This document shows positions 38,151 to 48,400 of a DNA stretch of 64,000 nt, in pieces. Below the pieces are notes generated by a model. The model did no database searches. It saw only the letters and a list, made by a program, of their open reading frames with translations, and was not told the origin of the DNA. The stretch's first letter is position 1. Every line of letters begins with the position of its first letter. Position numbers and translations under genes: made by a program. Source of the stretch: CAVUMR01 sp963742715 (lineage in GTDB: Bacteria; Actinomycetota; Actinomycetes; Mycobacteriales; Micromonosporaceae); assembly GCA_963742715.1 (NCBI GenBank), contig CAVUMR010000003.1, forward strand, positions 992,001-1,056,000, given 5' to 3'.

Positions 38151-39296
38151 GTGCTGGCCACCGCCTTCGAACCAGCCGACCACACCGCGGTCGTGGACAG
38201 CTTCGCCGCGTTCGTGACCCGTGAGCTGGTACCACTCGGCCGGGAGACCTGCGGCGACGTGGGGGAACCGGTACCCGCCGAGATCCGGGCACACGTACGG
38301 CGGCGGTCGGCGGCGCTCGGTTTCTACGCCGGCGACTATCCGGCCGGAGTCGGCGGACAGGACCTGCCGCTGGGGGTCGCGGTACGGCTGCGCGAGGTCG
38401 CCGAGTGCTCCGGTTGCGTGCTGGCCCCGCTGGCGCTGGCCCGCTCCGACGGGCCCAGCCCGATCCTGCTCGCCGGTACCCCGGAGCAGCAGGAGCGGTA
38501 CCTGCGGCCGCTGGTCACCGGCGAGCTGACCCGGTGCCTGGCCATCACCGAGCCGGAGGCCGGCTCCGACGCGTCCGCGCTGCGGACCACCGCGGTACCG
38601 GACGGGACGGGGTGGCGGCTGCGCGGGCGCAAGTTGTTCGTGTCGCACGCCGACGAGGCCGACCTGACGCTGGTGCTCGCCCGTACCGGCGAGGCCCCGG
38701 ACGCGATCTCCCCGTTCGTCGTCGAGCGCGGTACGCCGGGACTGGTGGTCGGGCAGCGGTTCACCGGCATGTCCGGCGAGCCGGTGTTCGAGCTGATCCT
38801 CGACGACGTACCGGTGCCCGGGCACGGGTACCTGGCCGGCGCCGGCTGGCAGACCAGCATCGCCTCGCTGTCCCGGGGCCGGCTGCTGGTGGCCGCGGTC
38901 TGCTGCGGGATGGCCGAGTACGCGCTCGGGCTGGCCGTCGCCCACGCCCGCTCGCGGCGGGCCTTCGGCCACACCATCGGTGCGTTCCAGCACGTACAGG
39001 AGCACCTGGTGGCCGGCGTACAGGCGGTCGAGTCGGCGAAGTTGCTCTGCTACGCGGCCGCCGCGCGGGTGGACGCCGGCGCCGGATCGGTACCGGACGC
39101 GGCGCTGGCCAAGCTCGCCGCGACCCGGGCTGCACAGGACGTGGTGGACCGCGCGATCCAGGTGTTCGGCGCGGCCGCCTGGGTCCGCGGCCACCCGCTG
39201 GAGTGGATGTACCGGCAGGTGCGGTCGATGTCGATCGTCGAAGGCACCTCCGAGATCCAGAAGGTCATCATCGCGAGAGGACTGGGTCTTGACTAG
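38151..39296 (+). CDS. Acyl-CoA dehydrogenase-like flavoenzyme in the NRPS operon
   Basis: 381 aa. FAD-dependent acyl-CoA dehydrogenase fold: CLAITEPEAGSDASAL, RRAFGHTIGAFQHVQEHL, and the catalytic-base region SIVEGTSEIQKVII. In secondary metabolism such enzymes desaturate carrier-bound amino acids (VioJ in tuberactinomycins; prolyl-carrier oxidases such as PltE), which is the inferred role here; ordinary fatty-acid oxidation is unlikely inside an NRPS operon. GTG 38151 has GGAGGGGAG upstream. Its stop overlaps the following TTG start by 8 nt. Confidence 0.88.
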   Translation: MLATAFEPADHTAVVDSFAAFVTRELVPLGRETCGDVGEPVPAEIRAHVRRRSAALGFYAGDYPAGVGGQDLPLGVAVRLREVAECSGCVLAPLALARSDGPSPILLAGTPEQQERYLRPLVTGELTRCLAITEPEAGSDASALRTTAVPDGTGWRLRGRKLFVSHADEADLTLVLARTGEAPDAISPFVVERGTPGLVVGQRFTGMSGEPVFELILDDVPVPGHGYLAGAGWQTSIASLSRGRLLVAAVCCGMAEYALGLAVAHARSRRAFGHTIGAFQHVQEHLVAGVQAVESAKLLCYAAAARVDAGAGSVPDAALAKLAATRAAQDVVDRAIQVFGAAAWVRGHPLEWMYRQVRSMSIVEGTSEIQKVIIARGLGLD

Positions 39297-42200
39297 CGCG
39301 ACGTTTCCGCTGTCGACCGCGCAGCAGGTCGTGTGGTTCCACGAGCAGGTACATCCGGGCAGCTCGACGTACCACTTCACCGCGATGCTGGACCTGGTCG
39401 GCCCGCTGGACGAGGCGGCGCTGACCGGCGCCCTGGCCGCTGTGCTGGACCGGCACGACACGTTCCGTACCGCGATCGTGCCCGGCACCGATCCAGCGCG
39501 GCAACGCACCGCCGAGACGGTGCCGCTGCCGCTGCGACGGGTGGACTGGGCCGCCCCGGAGCTGTCCGGGCCGGACTGGGACGCGTTGCTGGACGAGCAG
39601 GTGAACCAGCCGTTCGACCTGTCCCGGCCGCCGCTGCTGCGCTGGACGCTGGTACGAGTCGACGCGCACCGGCATCGGCTGCTGCACACCGAACACCATC
39701 TGCTCCACGATGGACAGTCCTGGACCATCGTGCTGCGCGACCTGTTCGGCGCGTACCGCGCGCTGCGTGACGGGCGGCCGATCGAACTGCCGGCAGCGCC
39801 GAGCTACGCCGAGTACGTCGCCTGGCAGGCCGACCCCGAGGTGTGCCGGTCCCGCGAGCAGGCCGTCGCCGGCTGGGTGGACCGCCTCGCCGGCGCCCCG
39901 CTCGGAATGACCGTGCCGGGCACCCGGCGTACCGCCGGCCGCAAGCGGTTCGCCGGCGCGCAGCACGCCCAGCGGCTGGACCCGGAACTGATCGGTCGGC
40001 TGCGGGAGCGCACCGGCACGGAGCGGCGCACCCTGTTCACAGTGCTGTTCGCACTGTTCGGCGTGCTGATCCGCCGGTACACCGGTGAGCCGGAGCCAGT
40101 GATCGGCACCGCGCTGGCCAACCGGCCTGCCCAGTTCGGCGGCACCGTCGGCATGTTCGTCAACGCGGTACCGGTGCGGCTCGGCGCCGGCCCGGACAGC
40201 CCGGTCCGCGCGCAGGTCGACGACGCGATGACGGCCCTGCTGGACGCGTTGAGCCGCGCGGACGCGCCGATCCAGGACATCACCCGGGCGGTCGGCGCCA
40301 GCGCCGCCGGCCTGGACAACCCGCTGTTCCGGCTCATGTTCTCCGCGTACGACTCCGGCATGCCGCGGATGGACCTCGGTGAGCTGCGGGTGGAGATCAC
40401 CGGCGGCATGAACCTGGCGGTGTCCCGGATGGACATCGACGTGGTCGTGGTCACGGACGACCGCACGGTGATCGGCGGCCCGGTGGACCGGCCGGCCGGC
40501 GTGCTGTTGCTGTGGGACTACGACACCGACCGGTACGACGAGCCGTTCATCGCCACCATGGCCGACCGGTACGCCCGACTCCTCGACGCGTACGCCCGTG
40601 ATCCCGGCACACCGGCGGACCGGCTGGCGATGACCGCGGCGACCGAGCCGGATCCGGTGGCACTGGGTGCCGGACCCGCGGCTGTCCCGCCGGATGCCGA
40701 GCTGTTCGACCGGTACGTCGAGGTGGCCGCCGGCCGGGCCGATGCCGCCGCGCTGATCGCCGGCCCGGACGCCATCAGCCACAGCGCGCTGGTCGCCGCG
40801 GTGACCGGCCTGGCCGACCGGCTCGCCGCGGCCGGGGTGCGTCCCGGGCACCGGATCGCCGCGGTGCTGCCCCGGTCCGCCGACGCCGTGCTCGTACTGC
40901 TGGCCTGTCTGCGGCTGCGCGCGGTGTACTGCCCGCTCGCGCCGGACCAGCCGGAGCACCGGCTGCGACTGCTGCTGCGCCGGCTCCGGCCGGCCGTGCT
41001 GATCTGCGACGAGCCGCGGTTGGCCAGCTGCCGCGCCACCGGCCTACCGGTGGCCACCGTCGGCGACGCCCGGCCGCCGGCCGCCGACCCGACCGCGCCG
41101 CGCGACCCGCAGATCGCGTACGTGCTGCACACCTCCGGCTCGACCGGCCTGCCCAAGGCGGTGGCGATCGGCCGGGAAGCTCTGGCGAACCACGTCGACG
41201 CGGTCATCCGGGACTTCGAGCTGCACGCCGGCGACCGGGTACTGCAGTTCGCCCAACCGTCCTTCGACGTCGCGTTGGAAGAGGTGCTCCCCACCCTGCT
41301 GGCCGGCGGTACCGTCCTGGTGGCCCGCTCCGAGCTGCCCACCGCGGCCGACCTGGTGTCGCTGCTCACGGTGCGCGGCGCGACCGTGCTGAACCTGCCC
41401 ACCAGCTATGCCGCCGCGATCCTGCCCGACCTGCGCGTCGCGCTGGCCGGTACGTCGCACCCGCTGCGGCTGCTGGTACTCGGTGGAGAGCGGGTCGGCG
41501 CGGGCCTGGCTACCGAGCTCGCCTCGGTGCTCGGCGGAGTCGACGTGGTCAACGCGTACGGCGTGACCGAGGCGACGATCACCTCCAGCACGTACCGCTG
41601 GGCCGCCGGCCGGGGCGAGCAGCCGGACGGCGAGCTGCCGATCGGTCGGCCACTGGCCGGCGTCGCGCTGTACGTGCTGGACCGGCACCGGCGCCCGCTG
41701 CCGGCCGGCATCATCGGCGAGCTCGCCATCGGCGGTGCCGGGGTCGGCATCGGGTACCTGGACGACCCGGCCGCCACCGCCGACCGGTTCGTGCCGGTGG
41801 AGGGAGTGCCCGGCCGCTGCTACCTCACCGGCGACCTCGGCTACCGGCGCCCGGACGGCCAGCTCTGTTTCCTCGGTCGGCAGGACAACCAGATCAAGCT
41901 CAGCGGGCACCGGATCGAGTTGGAGGAGATCGAGACCGCCGCCGCGCAGGTGTTCGACGGCGCGCCGCGGGCCGTGGTCCTGGACACCTCGACCGGTACC
42001 GCGCGCCTGGTCGGGTTCGTCCAGTCCGACTCCACTGTGGACAATCAGGCGGTCACCGCGGCGCTGGCCCGGCTGCTGCCGCGACCGCTGCTGCCGAGCC
42101 GGTGGGTGGCCGTACCGACGCTGCCGACGCTGGCCGGCGGGAAGCCCGACCGGCACGCGCTGGTCGCCCAGGCCGGTGCCGTGGCGCAACCGGCACCGGC

Positions 42201-42456
42201 CGAAGCCGACCTGTACCACCGGATCCGGGCGATCTGGGCCGAGGTGCTCGGCCGGGACGACCTGTCCGCCGGCGCCGACTTCTTCGACCTCGGCGGCCAC
42301 TCGCTGCCGGCCATCCAGATCACCTCCCGGCTGCGTGAGCTGCTCGGTGCCGACATCCCGCTCGCGCTGGTGTTCGACGAGCCGACCCTCGGCGGGTTCG
42401 CCGCCGCGGTCGGCCACGCCATCGACGCGCCGGCCGGCGCCGGGAGCCGGCCGTGA
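39289..42456 (+). CDS. NRPS: condensation-adenylation-thiolation (C-A-T)
   Basis: 1055 aa. Start taken as TTG 39289 (GAGAGGA upstream), because the protein begins at once with C1 motif FPLSTAQQVVWFHEQ and the next starts would cut it; it overlaps the dehydrogenase stop. C domain with EHHLLHDGQ (intact HHxxxDG, ~137). A domain: A3 HTSGSTGLPKA (~614), A4 SFDVALEEVL, A5 NAYGVTEAT with Pro replaced by Val (~757), A8 GRQDNQIKLSG. Carrier FFDLGGHSLPAIQI (~1001). By-eye code DVENVGAIT+K; Glu at the third and Asn at the fourth position are shared with the classic ornithine code, so a basic or diamino acid is possible. Elongation module. Confidence 0.92.
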   Translation: MTSATFPLSTAQQVVWFHEQVHPGSSTYHFTAMLDLVGPLDEAALTGALAAVLDRHDTFRTAIVPGTDPARQRTAETVPLPLRRVDWAAPELSGPDWDALLDEQVNQPFDLSRPPLLRWTLVRVDAHRHRLLHTEHHLLHDGQSWTIVLRDLFGAYRALRDGRPIELPAAPSYAEYVAWQADPEVCRSREQAVAGWVDRLAGAPLGMTVPGTRRTAGRKRFAGAQHAQRLDPELIGRLRERTGTERRTLFTVLFALFGVLIRRYTGEPEPVIGTALANRPAQFGGTVGMFVNAVPVRLGAGPDSPVRAQVDDAMTALLDALSRADAPIQDITRAVGASAAGLDNPLFRLMFSAYDSGMPRMDLGELRVEITGGMNLAVSRMDIDVVVVTDDRTVIGGPVDRPAGVLLLWDYDTDRYDEPFIATMADRYARLLDAYARDPGTPADRLAMTAATEPDPVALGAGPAAVPPDAELFDRYVEVAAGRADAAALIAGPDAISHSALVAAVTGLADRLAAAGVRPGHRIAAVLPRSADAVLVLLACLRLRAVYCPLAPDQPEHRLRLLLRRLRPAVLICDEPRLASCRATGLPVATVGDARPPAADPTAPRDPQIAYVLHTSGSTGLPKAVAIGREALANHVDAVIRDFELHAGDRVLQFAQPSFDVALEEVLPTLLAGGTVLVARSELPTAADLVSLLTVRGATVLNLPTSYAAAILPDLRVALAGTSHPLRLLVLGGERVGAGLATELASVLGGVDVVNAYGVTEATITSSTYRWAAGRGEQPDGELPIGRPLAGVALYVLDRHRRPLPAGIIGELAIGGAGVGIGYLDDPAATADRFVPVEGVPGRCYLTGDLGYRRPDGQLCFLGRQDNQIKLSGHRIELEEIETAAAQVFDGAPRAVVLDTSTGTARLVGFVQSDSTVDNQAVTAALARLLPRPLLPSRWVAVPTLPTLAGGKPDRHALVAQAGAVAQPAPAEADLYHRIRAIWAEVLGRDDLSAGADFFDLGGHSLPAIQITSRLRELLGADIPLALVFDEPTLGGFAAAVGHAIDAPAGAGSRP

Positions 42457-43490
42457 ACCCGTCCACCGGGATACCGACGCCGGTACGGATGCTGCGCATG
42501 ATGTACGACTTCACCCTGTCCCGCGCCCTGTACGCGGCCTGCGAGCTCGGCATCGCGGACGCGCTCGGCAGCGCCGGCCGTACCGCCGGACAGCTCGCCG
42601 CCGACCTGAACCTGCCGGAGGACTCGCTGGTACGGCTGATGCGGCCGCTGGTCGCCGCGGGGGTGTTCGGGCTCGACGAGACGGGGCGGTACCGGGGTAC
42701 CGAGCTCGCCGGCTACCTGCGGGCCGACCATCCGGAGTCGGTACGGGACGAGTTCCGCCAGCAGACCGAGTTCGCCGCGTGGGTGGACTTCCTGCCGGCG
42801 CTGCGCACCGGGACCTCGGCGTACCAGCTGCGCGACCGGCCCGGGTACTACGCCCAACTGGACGCGGATCCGGACAGTGGCCGATCGTTCCGCTCCGCCT
42901 GCCGCAGCCGGTCCCGCGCCGTGTTCGGCCCGCTGCTCGCCGGGTACCCGTGGCAGCCCGGCGAGACCGTGGTCGACCTGGGCGGCGGGCTCGGTCACGG
43001 CCTGCTGGCGGTACTGGAGGCGGCGCCCACGGTGCGGGGCATCCTGTACGACCAGCCGGCCGCGATCGAGCAGGCCCGGGCCGAGCCGTGGCCGCCCACC
43101 TCGGCCGACCGGGTCCGCTTCGTGACCGGCGACTTCGGCGCCGAACCGCTTCCGGCCGCGGACACGTACCTGCTCGGCAACATCGTGCACAACGCGGCCA
43201 CTCCGGACGCGGTACGGCTGCTCCGCCGGATCCGTCGCGACGTGCCGCACTGCCGGCGGCTCGTACTCGCCGAGCAGGTGCTGCCGGACGGAACCGCGCG
43301 GCACCCGGCGCAGGCCACCGACCTGTGGATGCTCGTACTGCTCGGCGGTCGGGAGCGTACGGCCGACGAGTACCGGTCACTGGTCGCCGCGGCCGGCTGG
43401 CAGCTGGCGGACATCCGGCACGACCCCGTCCGGCTCGGTGACCTGCTCACCTGCGTACCCGCGGAGGAGGCGCCGGACGGGCGGCGCTGA
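42453..43490 (+). CDS. SAM-dependent O-methyltransferase (AdoMet_MTF2 type)
   Basis: 345 aa. N-terminal winged-helix dimerisation domain (FTLSRALYAACELGIADALG, SLVRLMRPLVAAGVFG) followed by a Rossmann methyltransferase with VVDLGGGLGHGLLAVL and the catalytic-His region LLGNIVHNAATPDAVRLL. This class methylates hydroxyls of small aromatic or peptide-bound groups and is common as an NRPS/PKS tailoring enzyme. GTG 42453 overlaps the NRPS stop. Last gene of the forward NRPS operon (nine-domain core plus tailoring) before the divergent A-T gene. Confidence 0.9.
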   Translation: MNPSTGIPTPVRMLRMMYDFTLSRALYAACELGIADALGSAGRTAGQLAADLNLPEDSLVRLMRPLVAAGVFGLDETGRYRGTELAGYLRADHPESVRDEFRQQTEFAAWVDFLPALRTGTSAYQLRDRPGYYAQLDADPDSGRSFRSACRSRSRAVFGPLLAGYPWQPGETVVDLGGGLGHGLLAVLEAAPTVRGILYDQPAAIEQARAEPWPPTSADRVRFVTGDFGAEPLPAADTYLLGNIVHNAATPDAVRLLRRIRRDVPHCRRLVLAEQVLPDGTARHPAQATDLWMLVLLGGRERTADEYRSLVAAAGWQLADIRHDPVRLGDLLTCVPAEEAPDGRR

Positions 43491-43505
43491 CCCGGCCCGC
43501 GGCGG

Positions 43506-45344
43506 TCAGGCCGGGCGGCCGTCCAGGTACGCGGCCAACCGCCGCACCGTGCCCAGTTCGTACAGGTCGGGCACGGTCAGCTGATGGCCCTGGCCCTCGA
43601 GTTCCGCGACGATGCGCAGCGCGCGCAGCGAGTCCCCGCCGAGTCCGAAGAAGTCGTCGTCCGGACCGATCTGGCCCACCTCGAAAGCCGCCGACCAGAC
43701 CTCGGTCACCAACCGCTGCGTCCCGGTGGCCGGCTGCTCCGGCCGGTCCGGGTCGGTGCCGGGTGCGCGGGGTGCGGGCAGTGGGCGCCGCGCCAGCGAC
43801 GACCGATCGACCTTGCCGTTGCCGGTCAACGGCACCGCCGGGAGGTCCACGAGTACGGCCGGCACCAGATAGTCGGGCAGCCGGGAGGCCAGCCGGGCAC
43901 GGATCTGGTCGAGCAGCTCCGGCGTCGACCGGTGCGGCTCGCCAGCCGCCAGCACCAGGTAGCCGACCAACTGCCGGACGCCCCGGGAGCTCTCCCGCGG
44001 CACGACCACCGCGTCCCGGACCCGCTCGTCGAGCCGCAGCGCGGCTTCCACCTCGCCGGGTTCGATCCGGAACCCGCGCAGCTTGACCTGACTGTCGACG
44101 CGGCCGAGGAACTCCAGCTCGCCGCCGGGCAGCCAGCGCGCGAGGTCGCCGGTGCGGTACAACCGCTCGCCCCGGGAGCCGTCGAACGGGTCGGGTACGA
44201 ACCGCTCCGCGGTCCGGCCGGGCTGGCCCAGGTACCCCCGCGCGAGTCCCTCGCTGGCGAGGTACAGCTCACCGGTGACCCCCACCGGAGCCGGCGCGAG
44301 CTCGTCATCCAGCACGTACGTCCGAACGCCGCGAAGCGGCCCGCCGATCGGGATCCGGCCGGACGGGGTCCGCCGCGTCGCCGGACCGACCGTACTGAGC
44401 ATCGTGCACTCGGTCGGCCCGTAGCAGTTGAACACGGTCGGACCGGCCGGCATCCGGTCCATGTGCGCCGCGTCGACCGCCTCACCTCCGACGTTGAGCA
44501 GCCGTACCGTGCCCAGCTCGGTACAGCCCTCGTCCACGAGCAGGTTGAACAGGCTCGGCGTCAGGCACAGCACGTCGGCCGCCGCGGCCAGGCGCCGGTA
44601 GTCCGCGACGCTCAGTGGGTCCGCACCACCCGCCAACCAGAGGCACGCGCCGGCGTTGAGGCCGGCCCAGAGCTCGTACGTGCTCGCGTCGAACGCCAGC
44701 GGCGAGTGCACCCCGACCAGCTCGCCCCGTCGAGGCGCCATCGGCTGCCGCGCGTCGGCCAGGTTTGCGATCCCGCGGTGGGTGACCATCACGCCCTTCG
44801 GCGCGCCGGTCGAGCCCGACGTGTAGGTGACATAGGCGAGGTCGTCCGGTCCGGTGGTCGACGGCGGCCGGTCGGTCCGGTCCGCTGCCCACGCGGCCAA
44901 CCCGGTCAGGTCCGCCACGGTCCACACCTGCCCGAGGTCGACCAGCTCACCGGCCAGCCCGTCGGTGGTCACGGCCAGCACCGGCGAGGCGTCCGCACAC
45001 AGCTGCCGCAGCCGGGCCGGCGGCTGGCCGGCGTCCAGGGCGAGATACGCGCCGCCCGCCTTCAGGATGGCCAGCAGCACGGGTACCAGGGCGATGCCGC
45101 GCGGCAGGCACACCGCCACCAGCCGGTCCGGCCCCACTCCGCGGTCCCGCATCGCCCAGGCCAGCCGGTTCGCCAGCGCGTCCAGCTCGGCATAGCTGAG
45201 CCGGCCGTGCTCGCCGGCGACGGCGGGGGCGTCCGGCGTGGCGTCGGCCCACCGTTCGACCATGGCCTGCGCGCAGATCGGCGGTGCCGGTGGAGCACCG
45301 CGGGACCAGCTCAGTACCAGCTCCGGATCGGCGTTCGTCGACAC
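43506..45344 (-). CDS. NRPS: adenylation-thiolation (A-T) on the opposite strand
   Basis: 612 aa. A3 TYTSGSTGAPKGV (~175), A4 LAFDASTYELW, A5 NCYGPTECT, A8 GRVDSQVKLRG, A10 LTGNGKVDR; carrier FFGLGGDSLRALRI. No C domain. By-eye code DAYCNGCML+K, which I cannot assign. It is convergent with the methyltransferase gene and divergent from the C-A-T-C gene (131-nt gap). Because that neighbour ends in a bare C domain, this A-T may supply the missing half of a split module, or act as a second loading unit. GTG 45344 (GCGGAG upstream). Confidence 0.9.
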   Translation of the reverse strand: MSTNADPELVLSWSRGAPPAPPICAQAMVERWADATPDAPAVAGEHGRLSYAELDALANRLAWAMRDRGVGPDRLVAVCLPRGIALVPVLLAILKAGGAYLALDAGQPPARLRQLCADASPVLAVTTDGLAGELVDLGQVWTVADLTGLAAWAADRTDRPPSTTGPDDLAYVTYTSGSTGAPKGVMVTHRGIANLADARQPMAPRRGELVGVHSPLAFDASTYELWAGLNAGACLWLAGGADPLSVADYRRLAAAADVLCLTPSLFNLLVDEGCTELGTVRLLNVGGEAVDAAHMDRMPAGPTVFNCYGPTECTMLSTVGPATRRTPSGRIPIGGPLRGVRTYVLDDELAPAPVGVTGELYLASEGLARGYLGQPGRTAERFVPDPFDGSRGERLYRTGDLARWLPGGELEFLGRVDSQVKLRGFRIEPGEVEAALRLDERVRDAVVVPRESSRGVRQLVGYLVLAAGEPHRSTPELLDQIRARLASRLPDYLVPAVLVDLPAVPLTGNGKVDRSSLARRPLPAPRAPGTDPDRPEQPATGTQRLVTEVWSAAFEVGQIGPDDDFFGLGGDSLRALRIVAELEGQGHQLTVPDLYELGTVRRLAAYLDGRPA

Positions 45345-45405
45345 CTCCGCATCGTCCCATCCATCCCGATATCAACACCATGGAGTCGAGACAACACTCA
45401 CTGTC

Positions 45406-45435
45406 TTGTTCGCGTGTCCTTGCGCCGGTTAGGGT
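45406..45435 (+). promoter_or_regulatory. Promoter of the C-A-T-C NRPS gene
   Basis: -35-like TTGTTC (45406-45411), 18-nt spacer, -10 TAGGGT (45430-45435), giving a ~34-nt leader with GGTGGAGGG before ATG 45476. Unlike most genes here it has a real SD. Confidence 0.5.
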
Positions 45436-45475
45436 CGATTGCGTCTCGCCGCATTGTCAGGTGGGTGGAGGGCCG

Positions 45476-48400
45476 ATGGCCGACCTGCACGACGACGCCG
45501 GTGGCCGGCTTCCCCTGTCACCGGCACAGCAGCGACTGTGGCTGGCCCACCAGCTCGCGCCGGACAGCGTCGCCTATAACTCCTCGTTCGCGTACCGGCT
45601 CGCCGGTCCGCTCCGGGTCGACGCGCTGCGCGCGGCACTGCGCCTCGTGGTCGACCGGCACGAGGCCCTGCGCACCCGGTTCCATCCGGTGGACGACGTC
45701 CCGTACCAGGTCGTCGGGGCGTCCGACACAGTCGATCTGGAGGTGCGCGACCTCGCCGGCGCGGACCGGCCGGACGAGCTGGCCGGCCAGCTGGTGGGCG
45801 CGCTGGCCGACGAGCCGTTCGACCTGGCCACCGGGCCACTGGTGCGGGTGGCGTTGTACCAGCTGGGCGCCGACGAACACCTGCTCGGATTCGTCGTCCA
45901 CCACATCGTGTTCGACGGCTGGTCGCACGGCGTCTTCGTGCGCGAGCTCGCCGCCGCGTACACCGCCATCGCCGGCGGGCAGCGTCCCGACCTGGCGCCG
46001 CTGCCGATCCGGTACGCCGACTACGTCCGGGAGCAGCTCGAGTGGCGGTCCAGCCGCGCCGCCACCGACGACCTGGCGTACTGGCGGGACCGGCTGGCCG
46101 GTGCGCCGGACGTACTGGCGATGCCGACCGACCGTCCCCGGCCGCGCCGGCCGGTACCGCGTCCGGCAGCGGTCCGGTTCTCGGTACCCGCACCGGTCTG
46201 CGCCGACCTGCGCACCCTCGCCCGCCGGCGCGGCGCGACGCTGTTCGTGGTGGCGCTGGCCGGGTACGCCGCGCTGCTCGGTCGGTACACCGGATCCCGG
46301 GATGTCGTGATCGGAGTACCGGCGGTCGGCCGGAACCGGGTCGAGCTCGAGGGCCTGATCGGCTTCTTCGTCAACTCGTTGCCGATGCGCGTCGACCTGA
46401 CCGGCGACCCGCCGTTCGGCGACCTGGTACGTCAGGTACGGGACACGGTCATCGGCGGGCTCGCGCACGCCGCGCTGCCGTTCGAGCGGATGGTCGAGGA
46501 GTTCGCCCCCAGCCGGGAAGCCGGCCGGAACCCGATCTTCCAGGCGTGGTTCGACATGTTCCCGGCCGATCCGGTGCCCCGCTTCGACGACCTGGCGGTA
46601 CACCCGCAGCACGCCGGAACCCAGGCGACGCCGTTCGACCTCGGCCTGCACCTCACGGACCGGGGCGAGGAACTGGCCGGCACGCTGCTGTACGCCGGGG
46701 AGTTGTTCGACCAGCCGCGGATGCGCCGGTTCGCCGAGCACTACGTCACCTTCCTGGGCGCCGTGGCGACAGCCCCGGACCGGCCGGTACACCGGGCCCC
46801 GATCCTGTCCGCCGCCGAGCGGGCCGAGCTGCTCGCCGCCGGGCGCGGGCCGGTCCGGCCACCCGTCCGCCGCGGGTTGGCCGAGTGGTGGCGGGACCGG
46901 GTCGAGGCAACCCCGGACGCGATGGCGCTCCGGCACGGAGCCCGGACCTGGAGCTATGCGGAGCTGGACGGCCGGGCCCGGCGGGTCGCCACCGCGCTGC
47001 GCGAGCGCGGGGTCGGACCCGACGCGGTGGTCGGCCTGTACCTGCCGCGCGGCGTCGACCTCCTCGCCGGGCTGCTCGGCATCATCCAGGCCGGCGGCGG
47101 CTACCTCCCGATCGATCCGGCGCTGCCGGCCGAGCGGGTGCGGTTCATGCTGGCCGACTCCCGCGCGCGGCTGGTGCTGACCGACCCCGAGCTGGGGCAC
47201 GGGCTGCCGGCCGGGACAGCGCGGCTGCTCACCGGCGACCTCGGCACCGAGCCGGCCCTCGCTGACCCGGCGACCACGGACGCGGCGGCCACGGACGCGG
47301 CCCTCACGGATCAGGCGCCGGTCGGGGCCGGACCGGACCACCTGCTGTACCTGATCTACACGTCCGGTTCCACCGGGGTGCCCAAGGGCGTGGCGATGCC
47401 GCAGCGGCCGATCCTCGACCTGCTCGACTGGCAACGCGGGCGCAGCCAGGTGGTCGGCCCGACCGCCCAGTTCTCCTCGATCAGCTTCGACGCCTCGGTG
47501 CTGGAACTGTTCGCCACCTGGCTCGACGGCGGACTCGTGGTGCTCATCGACGAGCTGGACCGGCGCGATCCGGAACGGCTGCTCGCCGCGCTGGCCGCCG
47601 GGGGCGTACGCCGGCTGTTCTGCCCGCCGCTGGTGCTCGCGCAGCTCGCCCGGGCCGCCGCCGAGCGGGACCCGCTGCCGCCGCTGGCGGAGTTCGTACC
47701 GGCCGGTGAAGCGCTCGTACTGCGCCCGGAGATCAAGGACATGCTGCGCCGGTTGGACCTGGCCGCGGTGGACAACGAGTACGGCCCCTCCGAAACGCAC
47801 GTGGTCACCGCGTACCGGCTCACCGGGAGCCCGGACACCTGGCCGGAACGGCCGTCGATCGGCCGGCCGGTCAACAACACCGAGGTGTACCTCCTGGACC
47901 CGGCCGGGGAACCGGTGCCGATCGGCCTGCCCGGTGAGGTCTATCTGGCCGGGCCGCTGGCCTGGGGGTACCTGCACCGGCCGGCGTTGACCGCGGAACG
48001 TTTCGTCCCGCACCCGTTCGCCGACAGGCCCGGCCAGCGGCTGTACCGGACCGGAGACCTGGCCGCCTGGCGCGAGGACGGGGAGCTGGAGTTCCTCGGC
48101 CGGCTGGACGACCAGCTCAAGATCCGTGGCTTCCGGGTCGAGCCGGGCGAGGTGGAGGCGACCCTGCGCGCGCACCCGGGAGTCGCCGCGGCAGCGGTCG
48201 TCGGTGTCGCCGTCGACGGTGACCGCAGGCTGGCTGGATATGTGGTACCCGCGGCCGGCGGGTGCGAGCCGGTCGAGCTGCACCGCTATCTGCGCGGGCG
48301 GTTGCCGGACCATCTGGTGCCCAGCTACCTGGTGGTGGTACCGGAACTGCCGCTGACCAAGGTGGGAAAGCTGGACCGGGCCGCTCTGCCCGATCCGGTA

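Noticed and set aside
33367..39728. Very long open frames (about 1216 and 1252 codons) on the minus strand through the NRPS genes
   Set aside because: Antisense shadows of well-supported NRPS and dehydrogenase genes; no domains, very biased composition.
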